A stretch of DNA of 55,602 nucleotides from Streptomyces sp. CBMA29 (GCF_014596445.1 NZ_MECL01000071.1:1-55602); one strand, 5' to 3'. Numbered from the stretch's first letter, positions 46,014-55,457 are shown. Notes: generated by a model not told the origin, from the letters alone. A program made the numbers and translations.

Positions 46014-46766
46014 GTGCCTTTCGGTGAGCAGCCCGCCTACCTTCGCGTCGCCGAGGATCTGCGGCGCAAGATCCTCGACGGGACGCTCCCGCCGCACGCG
46101 CGGCTGCCCTCGCAGGCCCGGATCCGTACCGAGTACGGCGTCTCGGACACCGTCGCGCTCGAAGCGCGCAAGGTGCTGATGGCCGAGGGCTTCGTGGAGG
46201 GCAGGTCCGGCTCCGGCACGTATGTACGGGAGCGGCCGAAGCCGCGGCGCGTCGTGCGCAGCGGCTACCGGCCCGCCGGGACGGCCAGCCCGTTCCGGCA
46301 GGAGCAGGGGGACGAGGGCTGCAAGGGCACCTGGGAGTCGCGCAGCGTCCAGGACCACGCCTCGCCCGCCGTCGCCGAGCGGCTGCGGATCGAGCCCGGC
46401 GACCGGGTGATGCGCACCCACTACCTCTTCCGCACCGAGGGTGAGCCCTCGATGCTCTCCACCTCCTGGGAGCCGCTGGCGCTGACCGCCCGCACACCGG
46501 TGCTGCTGCCGGAGGAGGGGCCGGTCGGCGGCCAGGGCGTCGTGGAGCGGATGGCGGCGATCGACCTGGTGGTCGACCACATGGCCGAGGAGGTCGGCGC
46601 CCGGCCGGGGCTCGCCGAGGAGACGGCGGCGCTCGGCGGAGTGCCGGGGCACATCGTCATCGAGATCCAGCGCACGTACTACTGCTCGGGGCAGCCGGTG
46701 GAGACCGCGGACGTCATCATCCCGGCGGAGCGCTACCGCGCCGTCTACCACCTGCCGGTACGCTGA
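46014..46766 (+). CDS. GntR/UTRA transcriptional regulator
   Basis: A 250-aa HutC-subfamily regulator. The winged helix is YLRVAEDLRRKILDGTLPPHARLPSQ with SDTVALEARKVLMAEGFVEGRSGSGTYV; the effector-binding UTRA domain (about 95-248) shows RLRIEPGDRVMRTHYLFRTEGEPSMLSTSW and IEIQRTYYCSGQPVETADVIIPAERYRAVY. The Streptomyces relatives often control sugar or plasmid functions. GTG at 46014 has GGGAGGGG upstream. The target genes are not clear from context. Confidence 0.9.
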   Translation: MPFGEQPAYLRVAEDLRRKILDGTLPPHARLPSQARIRTEYGVSDTVALEARKVLMAEGFVEGRSGSGTYVRERPKPRRVVRSGYRPAGTASPFRQEQGDEGCKGTWESRSVQDHASPAVAERLRIEPGDRVMRTHYLFRTEGEPSMLSTSWEPLALTARTPVLLPEEGPVGGQGVVERMAAIDLVVDHMAEEVGARPGLAEETAALGGVPGHIVIEIQRTYYCSGQPVETADVIIPAERYRAVYHLPVR

Positions 46767-46792
46767 CCCGCCGTCAACTGCCCTACGGCGAC

Positions 46793-46840
46793 GGGCGGTA
46801 GGGGCGGTACGGGCGGTACGAGGTGTACGGGGCGGTACGG
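46793..46840. repeat. GGGCGGTACG-type short repeats
   Basis: Four irregular copies of GGGCGGTA(C/G) lie just after the GntR/UTRA stop. They are low-complexity and without evident function. Confidence 0.5.
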
Positions 46841-46984
46841 ACGCCGGTGCGCACTCCGGCGTGCGCCCGGCGTGACGGCCGGGGGCGTCGAACACGTGTG
46901 ACCTACAGTCAACTTCTGGTCGAACACCTGGCCGGAACGGTATCTCTTCGTGTCATTCCGTGCCCGCGCCGTGAACCTCGGGCG

Positions 46985-46990
46985 TAGGGT
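46985..46990 (+). promoter_or_regulatory. -10 box of leaderless rpiB-like promoter
   Basis: TAGGGT ends 7 nt before the ATG at 46998. No ribosome binding site is present. Confidence 0.55.
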
Positions 46991-46997
46991 CGGGCAT

Positions 46998-47471
46998 ATG
47001 CGCATCGCCGTTTCCTCGGACATGGATGAACCGGTGGCCAGGCAGGTCGTCGACGAGCTTCGTCACCGTGGTCACACGGTGCTCGCCTACGGCGCACTGC
47101 GCCCCGGAGACCGCAAGGACTGGGCCTGGAGCGCGGAGGCGGCGGCCCGCGCGGTGGCCGAGGGCGCGGCCGACCAGGCGGTGGTCTGCTGCTGGACCGG
47201 CACCGGCGCGTCCATCGCCGCGAACAAACTCCCGGGCGTCCGGGCCGCGTTGTGCGCCGACGCGTACACAGCGCGGGGTGCGCGCCGCTGGAACGATGCC
47301 AACGCGCTGGCGCTGAGCCTGCGTTCGGTGTCCGGCGCCGTACTCGGCGAGATCCTGGACGCCTGGTTCGACAGCGCCGCGAGCGACGCGGCGGACGACC
47401 GTGACAATGTCGCGCACCTGGCGGACCTGGAAGCCGGTTCCGCTGGTGCGACCTCGCCTGAGGGGGCCTGA
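46998..47471 (+). CDS. RpiB/LacA/LacB-family sugar-phosphate isomerase
   Basis: A 157-aa isomerase of the ribose-5-phosphate isomerase B group. It has MRIAVSSDMDEPVARQVVDEL, the anion/active-site CCWTGTGASIAANKLPGVRAALC with the catalytic Cys in CCWTGTG, and RWNDANALALSLR. Instead of the usual DHAG motif near the N-terminus it has SDMDEP, so substrate use may differ from RpiB. The leaderless ATG at 46998 gives the standard start. The next gene begins 4 nt after its stop. Confidence 0.8.
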   Translation: MRIAVSSDMDEPVARQVVDELRHRGHTVLAYGALRPGDRKDWAWSAEAAARAVAEGAADQAVVCCWTGTGASIAANKLPGVRAALCADAYTARGARRWNDANALALSLRSVSGAVLGEILDAWFDSAASDAADDRDNVAHLADLEAGSAGATSPEGA

Positions 47472-47475
47472 GCTG

Positions 47476-47670
47476 ATGACGACCGACCTCGTATGGCTCC
47501 TCATACGGCAGGACGAGAGCGGAAACCGGTACCGGGTCGGGCGCTACGCCACCCGCGCCGAGGCCGAGCGCGTCGCGACCACGCTGAATGTTCCCGGGCC
47601 CAGCCGGGACCAGCAGCAACGGCGTTACGTGATCGAGCGGTTGACGCCACGCGCCGTGCAGTCGTCGTAA
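47476..47670 (+). CDS. Small SPOR-like protein
   Basis: A 64-aa protein, MTTDLVWLLIRQDESGNRYRVGRYATRAEAERVATTLN-type, resembling a minimal SPOR (sporulation-related repeat) fold as found in actinomycete small proteins. SPOR domains bind denuded glycan, but there is no signal peptide here, so that role is not implied. It begins 4 nt after the isomerase stop; translation is probably coupled. Confidence 0.65.
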   Translation: MTTDLVWLLIRQDESGNRYRVGRYATRAEAERVATTLNVPGPSRDQQQRRYVIERLTPRAVQSS

Positions 47671-47723
47671 CGGGGTTCGCGCCGCGCGGCGTGCGGTGAC
47701 CTTCTTGCGTAGTCCTTCTTACG

Positions 47724-47729
47724 TATCCT
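47724..47729 (+). promoter_or_regulatory. -10 box of leaderless Nudix promoter
   Basis: TATCCT ends 7 nt before the ATG at 47737. A -35 box could not be fixed. Confidence 0.5.
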
Positions 47730-47736
47730 GCGTCGC

Positions 47737-48129
47737 ATGACCGAACGTGTGGTGGTGGGCGGGGCCGTGCTCGACGCCGGACGGCTGCTGGCCGCACGGC
47801 GGACCGCGCCGCCCGCGCTGGCGGGACGCTGGGAACTGCCGGGCGGCAAGGTCGAACCGGGGGAGAGCCCGCGGGACGCGCTCGTGCGCGAGCTGCGCGA
47901 GGAGCTGGGCGTCACGGTGGAGCCCCTTCAACGCGTCCCCGGCGCCTGGCCGTTGGCCAACGGCCTCACCCTGCACGTCTGGACCGCCCGCCTGTTGGGC
48001 GGTACGCCCCACCCCCTCCAGGACCACGACGAGCTGCGCTGGCTGCTCCCCGCGCAGACCTCCGACGTCGACTGGCTCGACCAGGACCGCCCGGCCGTCG
48101 AGTGGGCGACACGTCTTCTCGTCGGCTGA
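47737..48129 (+). CDS. Nudix hydrolase (MutT-like)
   Basis: A 130-aa nucleoside-diphosphate-linked pyrophosphohydrolase. The Nudix box is complete: GKVEPGESPRDALVRELREELG, i.e. G-X5-E-X7-R-E-L-X-E-E-L-G. It is preceded by PALAGRWELPG, typical of MutT-type enzymes that clean 8-oxo-dGTP or similar. Length is standard. It is followed by the alpha/beta hydrolase gene 34 nt downstream. Confidence 0.92.
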   Translation: MTERVVVGGAVLDAGRLLAARRTAPPALAGRWELPGGKVEPGESPRDALVRELREELGVTVEPLQRVPGAWPLANGLTLHVWTARLLGGTPHPLQDHDELRWLLPAQTSDVDWLDQDRPAVEWATRLLVG

Positions 48130-48163
48130 CGGCCGGCGGGTAGCAACCGAGAAGGGGATTCGA

Positions 48164-48961
48164 GTGCTGGTGCAGGTGGAACGCGACGGTGTGGTGCTGG
48201 TGCTCGGCCACCGGGTGGGCGAGGGCCGCCCGCTGCTGATCGTTCCCGGTGTCATGGCCGACGCCGTGTCGTGGCAGCCGGTGGTGGACGCGCTTCCGGC
48301 CGACCGGCCGGTGTACGTACTGAACCGGCGCGGCCGACGGCCCAGCGGTGAGCTGGGTGACGGATACGGGGTCGGCACCGAGGTCGCGGATCTGCGGCGG
48401 GTGCTCGACGAGGTGGCCGGGCGGCACGGCGGCGACGGCGGGGTGGACCTCTTCGGCTGGAGTTACGGCGGCCTGATCGCGCTGGAGGCCGCGACGCGGC
48501 ACTCCGGCGTCCGTTCCCTGACCCTCTACGAGCCGGTGGTGCGGCCCTTCGGCGCGCAGGTGCTGGACGCGCTGTGCGCGGCCGACGCGGCCGGTGACCT
48601 GGACCGGGCCGTGGAGATCGTCAACCGGGACGTGTCCGGATTCTCCGCCGAGTACGTCGCCGAGCTGCGCCGGAGCCCGGCCTGGCAGTTGCTGCGGCCT
48701 CTCGCGGCGCCGCTCGGGCGCGAGCTGACCGCCCTGAACGAGCACCACGCCGACCTGGCCGCCTACGGCAAGCTCGACATGCCCGTCACCCTGCTGATCG
48801 GCGGCGACAACGACGGCGTCGGCCCCTACTACGAGCCCTTCGCCCGCATCGCGGGCGCCATGCCCCGCGCCCGCGTCCACGTCATTCCGGGCCAGGGCCA
48901 CCTCGCCCACGTCCAGGCCCCCGCCGCCCTGGCCGCCGCCCTCACCCAAGCCCTGGCCTGA
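48164..48961 (+). CDS. Alpha/beta fold hydrolase
   Basis: A 265-aa cytoplasmic hydrolase. The nucleophile elbow is LFGWSYGGLIALE (GWSYGG), the oxyanion region LIVPGVMADAVSW, with a probable acid in GGDNDGVGPYYEP and His in GQGHLAHV near the C-terminus. Substrate unknown. GTG at 48164 has AAGGGG 6 nt upstream. It may be co-transcribed with the Nudix gene. Confidence 0.88.
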   Translation: MLVQVERDGVVLVLGHRVGEGRPLLIVPGVMADAVSWQPVVDALPADRPVYVLNRRGRRPSGELGDGYGVGTEVADLRRVLDEVAGRHGGDGGVDLFGWSYGGLIALEAATRHSGVRSLTLYEPVVRPFGAQVLDALCAADAAGDLDRAVEIVNRDVSGFSAEYVAELRRSPAWQLLRPLAAPLGRELTALNEHHADLAAYGKLDMPVTLLIGGDNDGVGPYYEPFARIAGAMPRARVHVIPGQGHLAHVQAPAALAAALTQALA

Positions 48962-48989
48962 CCGCCCCCGGGCTCCTGGCCACCCCCGG

Positions 48990-49102
48990 CCGCCCTCGGC
49001 CTCCCGGCCGGCCCCTGACCGCCCTCGGCCTCCCGGCCGGCCCCCGGCCGCCCTCGGCCTCCCGGCTGCTCCGGCGCCCGCGCCGCCCTCGGCCTCCCGG
49101 CC
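48990..49102. repeat. Four copies of a 20-nt C-rich motif
   Basis: CCGCCCTCGGCCTCCCGGCC occurs at 48990, 49019, 49048 (last base changed) and 49083, the first three spaced 29 nt apart. It lies in the gap between the hydrolase and the first phosphatase gene and may function in termination. Confidence 0.8.
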
Positions 49103-49233
49103 GCCCCCGGCCGCTACGCCGTTTCCCCGTGGCCCGCGCGGTATCGGGGTGTTTGGGGGAATATCGGGTAAGAGGGATAATTCCCACTGAAAGTGGCCGG
49201 GCGGAACCGGCCCGACCCGGTCGGGGGTGACGC

Positions 49234-51933
49234 ATGAGCGCCAGCGGCGGCGATGGCCCTGAGGCGTCCCCGAACCGCGCCCCGGACCCCGCCGGAGGCG
49301 GTCCCGCGGAAGGCGGCCAGGTCCCCGCCGCAGGCGGACAGACTCCCGCGGGGGAGCCGGCGGCGGGCCGGCCGCATCGGCACCACCACCCGGATATGGA
49401 TCCCGATCCCGATCCGGAGTCGCGGAGCGAGGGGCGGGGGGCGAGTACGGGGACGCTGCTCGACACGCTGCGGGTGGCGGTCGTCATGCTGGACACGTCG
49501 GGGCGGGTGCTGCTGTGGAGCCCGCTGGCACAGGAAGTGCTGGGGTGGGCGGGGGAGCACATCGTGGGCCGCCGGGTGGGCGGCCTGTTCGGGCCGCCCG
49601 AGAGCCCGCCGGGACAGCCCCCGCGGCGCGGGCCGGACGAGATCCCGCGGATGCCGGACCCCAGCCCTGCCGAGCAGATCCTCGCGGATCTGCTGCGAGG
49701 GGGCCGCTGGGACGGCATCCTCTCGCTGCGGCACCGCGACGGCCACACCGTCCAGGTGGAGACCCGTGCGTCGCTGCTGGTCGACGGCGACGGCCGCCCC
49801 TTCGTCCTGGCCTCGATGGTCGAGACGAGCCGCCTGCGGACGCTGGAGCACGACCTCGCCGCGCTCGACTCGCTCTTCGACTCCTCACCCCTCGGCGTCG
49901 CCATCTTCGACCGCGACCTGCGCTACGTACGGCTCAACGAGGCGCTGGCGGCGATGAACGGCATGCCCGTCGCCGACCACATCGGCCACACCGTGCTGGA
50001 GGTGCTGGACGAGCGGTCGGCCGCCGACCTGACCGCGCTCCAGCGGGACGTCCTGGCCACCGGGCGGCCGGTGATCGACCTGGTCACGTACGCGCCGCAC
50101 GGCCGCGGCCACCGCTCGCTGTCGTACCACCGGCTGGTCGACCGGGCCGGGCGGGTGCTGGGGATCAGCGCCACCGTCATCGACGTGACCGAGCGCGTAC
50201 AGGCCGCCGCGAAGGTCGAGCGGGCCCGGCGGCGGCTGGCGCTGCTCAACGACGTGGGCACCCGGATCGCGAACGTGCTGGACGTCCGCCGGTGCGCCGA
50301 GGCGCTGGCCGCCGCCGTCGTGCCGACCTTCAGCGACTACTCCGGGGTGATCCTGCACGCCGAGGTCGCCGACGGCGGCGAGCTGCCGACCGCGCCGTAC
50401 GGCGACAACACCCCGATGCGGCAGCTCGGCACGGGCGCGGTGCGCTGGGGGCCCGAGGTCGAGCGGATGATCCTGACCGGGCAGGCGATCGGCTTCACCC
50501 GCAAGTCGATCTTCGGCACGGTGCTGAGCACCGGGCAGCCCCGGATGGTGAGTTCGGAGGAGGAACTGCTGGCCACCACCTTCCCCGGCGACCCCAAGGT
50601 GCGCGCGGCCCTCGCGCTCGGCGTCCACTCGCTGCTCGTGCTGCCGCTGCGGGCCCGCGGCGTCGTCCTCGGCCTGCTGGTGGTCAGCAGGGCCCGCGAG
50701 CGCGAGCCGTTCGACCACGACGACCTGGCCCTCGCGATGGAGCTCGCCAACCGCGCGGGCGCCGCCCTGGACAACGCCCGGCTGTACGTGCGCGAGCGCG
50801 AGGGCGCCCTGATGCTCCAGCGCAGCCTGCTCCCGCAGAGCGTCGTCGAACCGCCCGGCGTCGGCGTCGCCTTCCGCTACGTGCCCGGCAGCAGCGGCGC
50901 CGAGGTCGGCGGCGACTGGTTCGACGTGATCCCGCTGGCCGGCGGCCGGGTCGCCTTCGTCGTCGGCGACGTCATGGGCCACGGCCTGGGCGCGGCGGCC
51001 ACCATGGGCCGGCTCCGTACCGCCGTACGCACCCTGGCCGGGCTCGACATGCCGCCGGACGAGCTGCTGCGCCGGGTCAACGAGCTGGGCGACGACCTCG
51101 CGCAGGGCCAGGCCGAGGGCTGGATGGCCACCGCCGTCTACGCCGTCTACGACCCCTCGACCCGCCGGATCGCCATCGCGCAGGCGGGCCACCTGCCGCC
51201 GGTCCTGGTCGAACCCGTCACGCCGCCGCCGCCGGGCGGCGAGGGGCCGGGCGCCGACCCGGACGAGTGCCTGGCCCGGCTGGTCGAGCTGCCCTCCGGC
51301 GTCCCCCTCGGCGTCGGCGGCGTCCGCTTCGAGACCACGGAGCTGGCGGTCGCCGACGGCGCGGTCCTCGTGCTCTACACCGACGGCCTGGTGGAGACCC
51401 GCGGCCAGGACATCGGCGAGGGCCTGGAACGGCTGCGCCAGACGCTGTGCCGCCCGCTGCCCTCGCTCGAGGACTCCTGCGACGACGTGCTCGCCATCAT
51501 GCAGCCGGGCCGCGAGCCCGACGACGTGGCGCTGCTGATGGCCAGGCTCGGCGGGCTGCCCGCCGGATCCACCGCCTCCTGGACGTTCCCCGCCGAGCCC
51601 AGCGCCGTACGGCTGGCGCGCCGCCGGGTCCGTGACACCCTGGTCGAATGGGGTCTCGCGCCGCTCACCGACGTCACGATGCTGCTGGTCAGCGAGCTGG
51701 TCACCAATTCACTGCGGTACGCGCACGGACCGATCGGTGTACGGATGGTGCGCGGCAGCTCGCTGCTGGTGGAGGTCTCCGACCCGCTGCCGGACCCGCC
51801 GCGCGAGCGGATCGCCACCCTGGAGGACGAGGGCGGCCGGGGTCTGCAACTGGTCGCGCGGGCCTCACGGCGCTGGGGAACGCGTCACGGACGGTTCGGA
51901 AAGACCGTCTGGTTCGAACTGGCTCTGCCGTGA
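49234..51933 (+). CDS. PAS-PAS-GAF-SpoIIE phosphatase-HATPase regulator
   Basis: An 899-aa cytoplasmic signalling protein, probably an RsbU/RsbW-type switch acting on an anti-anti-sigma factor. A disordered leader (1-65) precedes PAS 1 (LLDTLRVAVVMLDTSGRVLLW), PAS 2 (LFDSSPLGVAIFDRDLRYVRLN), a GAF domain (NDVGTRIANVLDVRRCAEAL), PP2C/SpoIIE with metal Asp in EVGGDWFDVI, GDVMGHGLGAAATMGRLRTAV and DDVALLMARL, and a C-terminal anti-sigma HATPase with N-box ELVTNSLRYAH and GGRGLQLVARASRRWG. All catalytic motifs look intact. A paralogue with the same design follows 204 nt downstream. Confidence 0.9.
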   Translation: MSASGGDGPEASPNRAPDPAGGGPAEGGQVPAAGGQTPAGEPAAGRPHRHHHPDMDPDPDPESRSEGRGASTGTLLDTLRVAVVMLDTSGRVLLWSPLAQEVLGWAGEHIVGRRVGGLFGPPESPPGQPPRRGPDEIPRMPDPSPAEQILADLLRGGRWDGILSLRHRDGHTVQVETRASLLVDGDGRPFVLASMVETSRLRTLEHDLAALDSLFDSSPLGVAIFDRDLRYVRLNEALAAMNGMPVADHIGHTVLEVLDERSAADLTALQRDVLATGRPVIDLVTYAPHGRGHRSLSYHRLVDRAGRVLGISATVIDVTERVQAAAKVERARRRLALLNDVGTRIANVLDVRRCAEALAAAVVPTFSDYSGVILHAEVADGGELPTAPYGDNTPMRQLGTGAVRWGPEVERMILTGQAIGFTRKSIFGTVLSTGQPRMVSSEEELLATTFPGDPKVRAALALGVHSLLVLPLRARGVVLGLLVVSRAREREPFDHDDLALAMELANRAGAALDNARLYVREREGALMLQRSLLPQSVVEPPGVGVAFRYVPGSSGAEVGGDWFDVIPLAGGRVAFVVGDVMGHGLGAAATMGRLRTAVRTLAGLDMPPDELLRRVNELGDDLAQGQAEGWMATAVYAVYDPSTRRIAIAQAGHLPPVLVEPVTPPPPGGEGPGADPDECLARLVELPSGVPLGVGGVRFETTELAVADGAVLVLYTDGLVETRGQDIGEGLERLRQTLCRPLPSLEDSCDDVLAIMQPGREPDDVALLMARLGGLPAGSTASWTFPAEPSAVRLARRRVRDTLVEWGLAPLTDVTMLLVSELVTNSLRYAHGPIGVRMVRGSSLLVEVSDPLPDPPRERIATLEDEGGRGLQLVARASRRWGTRHGRFGKTVWFELALP

Positions 51934-52136
51934 CGCGCGTAATGATTCACGGGAGCTGTGCCGGGTATGCCGAAGACGCGGGAGCGAGGGGTGTGACCGC
52001 GCTGTCCCGGGGACGGTCCCCGTACCCCAGGAGCCGAGATGATGCTGTGATCGACAAGACCGTGTGCTGGACGGTCCTGATGCTGAATACTCGGCTCCAA
52101 CCGGTCCATGTGTGCTGAGCTGGAGGGGTCGGGCGA
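51934..52136. other. Spacer between the two phosphatase genes
   Basis: A 203-nt gap. It contains GGAGGGG about 8 nt before the second start (GTG 52137) and no clear terminator. Confidence 0.4.
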
Positions 52137-54689
52137 GTGAGCGACATGCCAGCGAGGGCGGTACCGCCCCGAGACGACACGGACGCGGTCGACGCGGTCT
52201 GGCAGTCGAGTCCGCCCGGTTCGCTCTACGACTACATACGCGTGGCGTCGTTCTCGCTCGACGGTGACGGCCGGATCGACCAGTGGAGCGCGCGGGCCGC
52301 GCAGTTCTTCGGCGTACCCGCCGAACGCGCGCTCGGCCGCGACCCGGTCAACGCCTTCGCGCCCGAGCACGTACGCGAACGCGCGCACGCACGCCTCGCG
52401 GAGATCCTCGACGGCCGCGAGTGGACCGGACTCGTGCCGTACCGGGACGCCTCGGGCGGCCAGGGTCTGGCCGAGGTCTACGTGATGCCCGCCGACCATG
52501 GCGCGCTGTGCATCGCGGTCGACGTCGCCACGCTGCGGCAGATCGAGACCGATCTGGCCGCCTCCCAGGCGGTGTTCGGGCAGTCGCCGATGGGCTTCGT
52601 ACTCTTCGACACCAGCCTGCGGCTGATCCGGGTCAACGACCGCTTCGCGACCGTCTTCGGCCGCGAGGCCGAGGAGAACCACGGCCGCGGCCCGCACGAC
52701 TTCCTCTCCCGCGTCGAGGCCGACCGGCTCAGCGCCGCGCTGCGCCAGGTGCTGGAGACCGGCGAGGCCGTCCTCGACATGCCGCTGGTCGGCACCGTCC
52801 CCGGCGATCCGGGGCGGCGGCGCTGGTCGATGTCGCTGTACCGGCTGCACAGCGGCACCGGGCGGCCGATCGGCGTCGCGGGACTCGCGATGGACGTCAC
52901 CGGACGTCAGCGAGCCGAGCGCGAGGCCGCGCACGCCCGCCGCAATCTCGCGCTGCTCAACGAGGCGGGCGCCCGTATCGGCACCTCGCTCGACCTGGAG
53001 ACCACCGCGCGCGAACTGCTGGACGTCGCCGTCCCGCACTTCTGCGACATCGCCTCCGTCGACCTCTATCAGGCCCTGCTGTCCGGCGCCGAGGACCTGA
53101 CCGGCACCACCGACGGCAGCGGGGACGTGCGCCGGGTGGCGTTCGCCAGCTCCGTGTCGGACGCGCCGATAGCGATGGCCGGTGACGACGACGATGTGGC
53201 GGACGGCCCGGTCGCGGTCGGCGCCGTGCACCGCTACCGCTTCAGCTCCGCCAGCGCGCGGGCGCTGCGCACCGCGCAGCCGCAGGTGATCGACGGCGAC
53301 GGCGGGCCCGACCTCGGCGGCACCCTCGTGCAGTCCACGCTCGTGGTGCCGATGGTCGCCCGCGACACCGTCCTGGGGCTGGTGCAGTTCTCCCGCGCCA
53401 AGGGCAGCGAGCCGTTCGTGGACCGCGACCGGATGCTCGCCGAGGAACTGGCCGCCCGAGCCGCGGTGTTCATCGACAACGCCCGGCTCTACCGGCGTGA
53501 GCACGAGCGCGCGCTGATCCTCCAGCGCAGCCTGCTGCCCCCCGACGACCCCGAGGCCGCGGGCCTCGACATCGCCTGCCGCTATCTGCCGGGCAGCATG
53601 GAGACCGAGGTCGGCGGCGACTGGTTCGACGTCATCGAACTGCCGGGCCACCGCACCGCGTTGGTGGTCGGCGACGTCATGGGCCGCGGCCTGCGCGCCG
53701 CCGTCGCGATGGGCGAACTGCGCACCGCCGTACGGACCCTGGCCGCGCTCGACCTCGAACCCGCCGAAGTGCTGGGCGCGTTGGACGAGGTGGCCAACGG
53801 CCTCGGCTCCCCGAACCAGGGCCGCACCCGCCGGGCCAAGGACCGCGGCGGCGCCGACCTGTCCGAGGTGTACCTGGCCACCTGTATCTACGTGGTCTAC
53901 GACGCGGTCACCCGGCGCTGCACGATCGCCAACGCGGGCCATCTGCCGCCGGTCGTCGTGGAGTCGGGCGAGTCCCCGCTGCTGCTCGAAGTGCCCAGGG
54001 GAGTGCCGCTGGGCGTCGGCGGCGAGCCGTTCGAGGAGATCGAGGTCGAGCTGAACGAGGGGGCGCTGCTCGCCCTCTACACCGACGGTCTCGTGGAGTC
54101 CCGCAACCACCCGCTGGACGAGGGCCTCGACGCCTTCCGGGACTCGCTGGCCGGGCCGCCGAGACCCCTTGAGGACATCTGCGACCACGTGCTGGCCACC
54201 CTGGACACCGCGCACGGCGAGGACGACATCGCCCTGCTGATGGCCAGGATTCGCGGTCTGCCCGCGGAACAGGTCGGCGACTGGACGCTGGAACCGCGCC
54301 CCACGTCGGTGGCCAGGGCCCGCGAGCTGGCCCGCGAGCAACTGCTGAGCTGGGAGCTCGGCGACCTGGTCGACACCACGGAACTGCTGGTCAGCGAATT
54401 GGTCACCAACGCGCTGCGGCACGGCTACGGCGACATAAGACTGCGGCTGCTGCTGGACCGCACCCTGGTCTGCGAGGTGTGGGACAGCGCCCTGGTGCAG
54501 CCGCGCCGCCGCCGCGCCCGTGACACCGACGAGGGCGGGCGCGGCCTGCAACTGGTCACGATGCTCAGCGAGAGCTGGGGCAGCCGCCGCACCCACCGCG
54601 GCAAGACGGTCTGGTTCGAACTCGCCCTGCCCGGCGAGCAGTCCCACTCCAGCGGCCCTTCGGTGGACGAACTGCTGAGCATGTTCTGA
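52137..54689 (+). CDS. PAS-GAF-SpoIIE phosphatase-HATPase regulator (paralogue)
   Basis: An 850-aa paralogue of the preceding gene. PAS 1 begins LYDYIRVASFSLDGDGRIDQWS, PAS 2 SQAVFGQSPMGFVLFDTSLRLIRVN, the GAF domain follows NEAGARIGTSLDLETTARELL, PP2C/SpoIIE shows EVGGDWFDVI, GDVMGRGLRAAVAMGELRTAV and DDIALLMARI, and the HATPase N-box is ELVTNALRHGYG with GGRGLQLVTMLSESWG. Both modules look intact. GTG 52137 has GGAGGGG upstream; ATG 52146 is an alternative. Sharing of the last 20 residues' WFELALPG pattern with the upstream gene indicates a tandem duplication. Confidence 0.9.
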   Translation: MSDMPARAVPPRDDTDAVDAVWQSSPPGSLYDYIRVASFSLDGDGRIDQWSARAAQFFGVPAERALGRDPVNAFAPEHVRERAHARLAEILDGREWTGLVPYRDASGGQGLAEVYVMPADHGALCIAVDVATLRQIETDLAASQAVFGQSPMGFVLFDTSLRLIRVNDRFATVFGREAEENHGRGPHDFLSRVEADRLSAALRQVLETGEAVLDMPLVGTVPGDPGRRRWSMSLYRLHSGTGRPIGVAGLAMDVTGRQRAEREAAHARRNLALLNEAGARIGTSLDLETTARELLDVAVPHFCDIASVDLYQALLSGAEDLTGTTDGSGDVRRVAFASSVSDAPIAMAGDDDDVADGPVAVGAVHRYRFSSASARALRTAQPQVIDGDGGPDLGGTLVQSTLVVPMVARDTVLGLVQFSRAKGSEPFVDRDRMLAEELAARAAVFIDNARLYRREHERALILQRSLLPPDDPEAAGLDIACRYLPGSMETEVGGDWFDVIELPGHRTALVVGDVMGRGLRAAVAMGELRTAVRTLAALDLEPAEVLGALDEVANGLGSPNQGRTRRAKDRGGADLSEVYLATCIYVVYDAVTRRCTIANAGHLPPVVVESGESPLLLEVPRGVPLGVGGEPFEEIEVELNEGALLALYTDGLVESRNHPLDEGLDAFRDSLAGPPRPLEDICDHVLATLDTAHGEDDIALLMARIRGLPAEQVGDWTLEPRPTSVARARELAREQLLSWELGDLVDTTELLVSELVTNALRHGYGDIRLRLLLDRTLVCEVWDSALVQPRRRRARDTDEGGRGLQLVTMLSESWGSRRTHRGKTVWFELALPGEQSHSSGPSVDELLSMF

Positions 54690-54740
54690 CCTCCGGCCGT
54701 ACGGGCCCGGCGGCGCGTACGGATCAGGGGCGCGTACGGA

Positions 54741-55457
54741 TCAGGCCGCGCGGCCCTTGAGCTCGGCCAGCCGCGCGTCGATCTCCGCGCTGTCGCCGAG
54801 CGCGTCCAGCGACTCGAACTGCGCGTCGAGCGAGGACGCGGCCAGCTCCTCCTTGCCCTTGGCCCTGGCCTCCTCGCGCCGCACCTTGTCCTCGAAGCGG
54901 CCCAGCTCGCTGGTCGGGTCGAGCACGTCGATGTTCTTGACCGCGTCCATCATCTGGTTCTGCGCCTGCGCGGACTTCGCGCGCGCCACCAACGAGTGGC
55001 GCTTGCCCTGGAGTTCGCCCAGCTTGGCCTTCATCGAGTCCAGGCCGGACTTGAGCTTGCTCACGATCTCGTTCTGCGAGGCGATCGTCGGCTCGGCCGT
55101 CCGCGCCTCCTTCTCGGACTGGAGCTGGCGGCCCAGCGCGATCTTGGCGAGGTTGTCGAAGCGGTCGGCCTCCGCGGCGTTGCCCGAGGCGCGCTGCTCG
55201 TCGGCCTTCTTGCTGGCCGCCAGCGCCTTGTCGCCCCACTCCTTGGCCGCCGCGACGTCCTCGGCGTGGTCCTGCTCCATCAGCCGCAGATTGCCGATGG
55301 TGGTGGCCACCGCCTCCTCGGCCTCGCGGATGTTGTTGGTGTAGTCCCTGATGAGCTGGTCGATCATCTTCTGCGGGTCCTCGGCCTGGTCGAGGAGGGC
55401 GTTGATGTTGGCCTTGGCGAGCTGGGTCACCCGGCCGAGGATGGTCTGCTTCGTCAT
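54741..55457 (-). CDS. PspA/IM30-family envelope stress protein
   Basis: A 238-aa coiled-coil protein of the PspA/IM30 (ESCRT-III-like) family that stabilises the membrane under stress. It begins MTKQTILGRVTQLAKANINALLDQAEDPQKM, the family's amphipathic helix and hairpin start, and is helical throughout (about 25-220), with a Lys/Glu/Ala-rich heptad pattern. ATG at 55457 has AAGGAG 8 nt upstream. It follows the partial TPM-type gene on the same strand by about 90 nt, so the two may be an operon. Confidence 0.93.
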   Translation of the reverse strand: MTKQTILGRVTQLAKANINALLDQAEDPQKMIDQLIRDYTNNIREAEEAVATTIGNLRLMEQDHAEDVAAAKEWGDKALAASKKADEQRASGNAAEADRFDNLAKIALGRQLQSEKEARTAEPTIASQNEIVSKLKSGLDSMKAKLGELQGKRHSLVARAKSAQAQNQMMDAVKNIDVLDPTSELGRFEDKVRREEARAKGKEELAASSLDAQFESLDALGDSAEIDARLAELKGRAA

